Positions 30,384-30,429 of a stretch of 30,429 nt of DNA are shown in pieces. The notes under the pieces were generated by a model that was given only the letters and a program-made list of their open reading frames with translations, was not told the DNA's origin and did no database searches. The position numbers were made by a program, and so were the translations under genes. Every line of letters starts with the position of its first letter. The first letter of the stretch is position 1. Source of the DNA: Syntrophaceae bacterium UBA6109 (GTDB taxonomy: Bacteria > Desulfobacterota > Syntrophia > Syntrophales > UBA6109); the NCBI GenBank assembly GCA_002428445.1, contig DIWJ01000034.1, forward strand, positions 19,958 through 50,386. Reading direction: 5' to 3'.

Positions 30384-30429
30384 ATGTCGGCAGCATTGAC
30401 GGATGGGAAGAAAACGACCTGGGTCAAGA
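30384..30429 (+). CDS. Possible start of the next oxidoreductase subunit (partial)
   Basis: A frame opening with ATG at 30384 reads MSAALTDGKKTTWVK and runs off the window end. An alpha subunit of the ferredoxin oxidoreductase would be expected here, and such subunits often begin with a short polar lead and then a Trp-containing strand. The ribosome site is poor (TTTGGG). Too short to assign with confidence. Confidence 0.3.
   Translation, partial: MSAALTDGKKTTWVK

Noticed and set aside
1..30429. CRISPR arrays, insertion sequences, tRNA or rRNA genes
   Set aside because: No regularly spaced repeats, transposase-like ORFs, terminal inverted repeats or RNA gene patterns were recognised by eye.

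Overview
The window is GC-rich, densely coding bacterial chromosome. It suggests an anaerobic Deltaproteobacterium/Desulfobacterota-type organism, perhaps a syntroph or sulfate reducer. The reasons are a two-subunit glycine decarboxylase, TAXI-TRAP and Tct tripartite transporters, a Bacillus/Wolinella-type succinate dehydrogenase with a single di-haem anchor, an Aquifex-type aconitase, and an apparent 2-oxoacid:ferredoxin oxidoreductase locus at the right edge. The taxonomic call is inference, because no rRNA or marker gene is present.

Layout. (1) Positions 1-380 hold an intrinsic terminator, then a promoter with a palindromic operator-like element in front of a 49-residue single-span membrane protein. 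(2) Positions 482-18078 are all minus-strand. Read in the direction of transcription they are: a TAXI solute-binding protein followed by a strong terminator; a DUF1850 protein; a fused TRAP permease; a 27-codon ORF; a zinc-ribbon membrane protein; gcvT, gcvH and gcvPA; an exported protein-L-isoaspartate methyltransferase overlapping a 14-span membrane protein with a spermidine-synthase-like domain; gcvPB, ltaE, lipA and lpd; and finally a coiled-coil lipoprotein and a TetR regulator. (3) Positions 18079-18561 are a divergent regulatory region. (4) Positions 18562-21640 are plus-strand tctC-tctB-tctA, followed by a decayed MmgE/PrpD fragment. (5) From 22085 a strong promoter drives sdhA-sdhC-sdhB-acn-icd-prpF. 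(6) After a terminator come a two-cluster ferredoxin (KorD/OorD type) and the possible start of the next oxidoreductase subunit, cut by the window edge.

How the parts work together. The minus-strand block is a complete glycine cleavage system (T, H, P1, P2, L) plus lipoyl synthase to lipoylate GcvH and threonine aldolase to feed it glycine, preceded by an uptake system of unknown substrate. It looks like a threonine/glycine catabolic or C1-supply island. The plus-strand block is an oxidative TCA segment (aconitase, NADP-isocitrate dehydrogenase, ferredoxin-linked 2-oxoacid oxidation, succinate dehydrogenase). Beside it are a tricarboxylate-type transporter and a PrpF isomerase, which suggests entry of aconitate-like tricarboxylates.

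The least expected feature is the pair inserted between gcvPA and gcvPB: a methyltransferase carrying a signal peptide and a membrane protein whose central SAM-fold domain is predicted, by hand topology, to face the periplasm. No CRISPR array, insertion sequence, tRNA or rRNA was seen.
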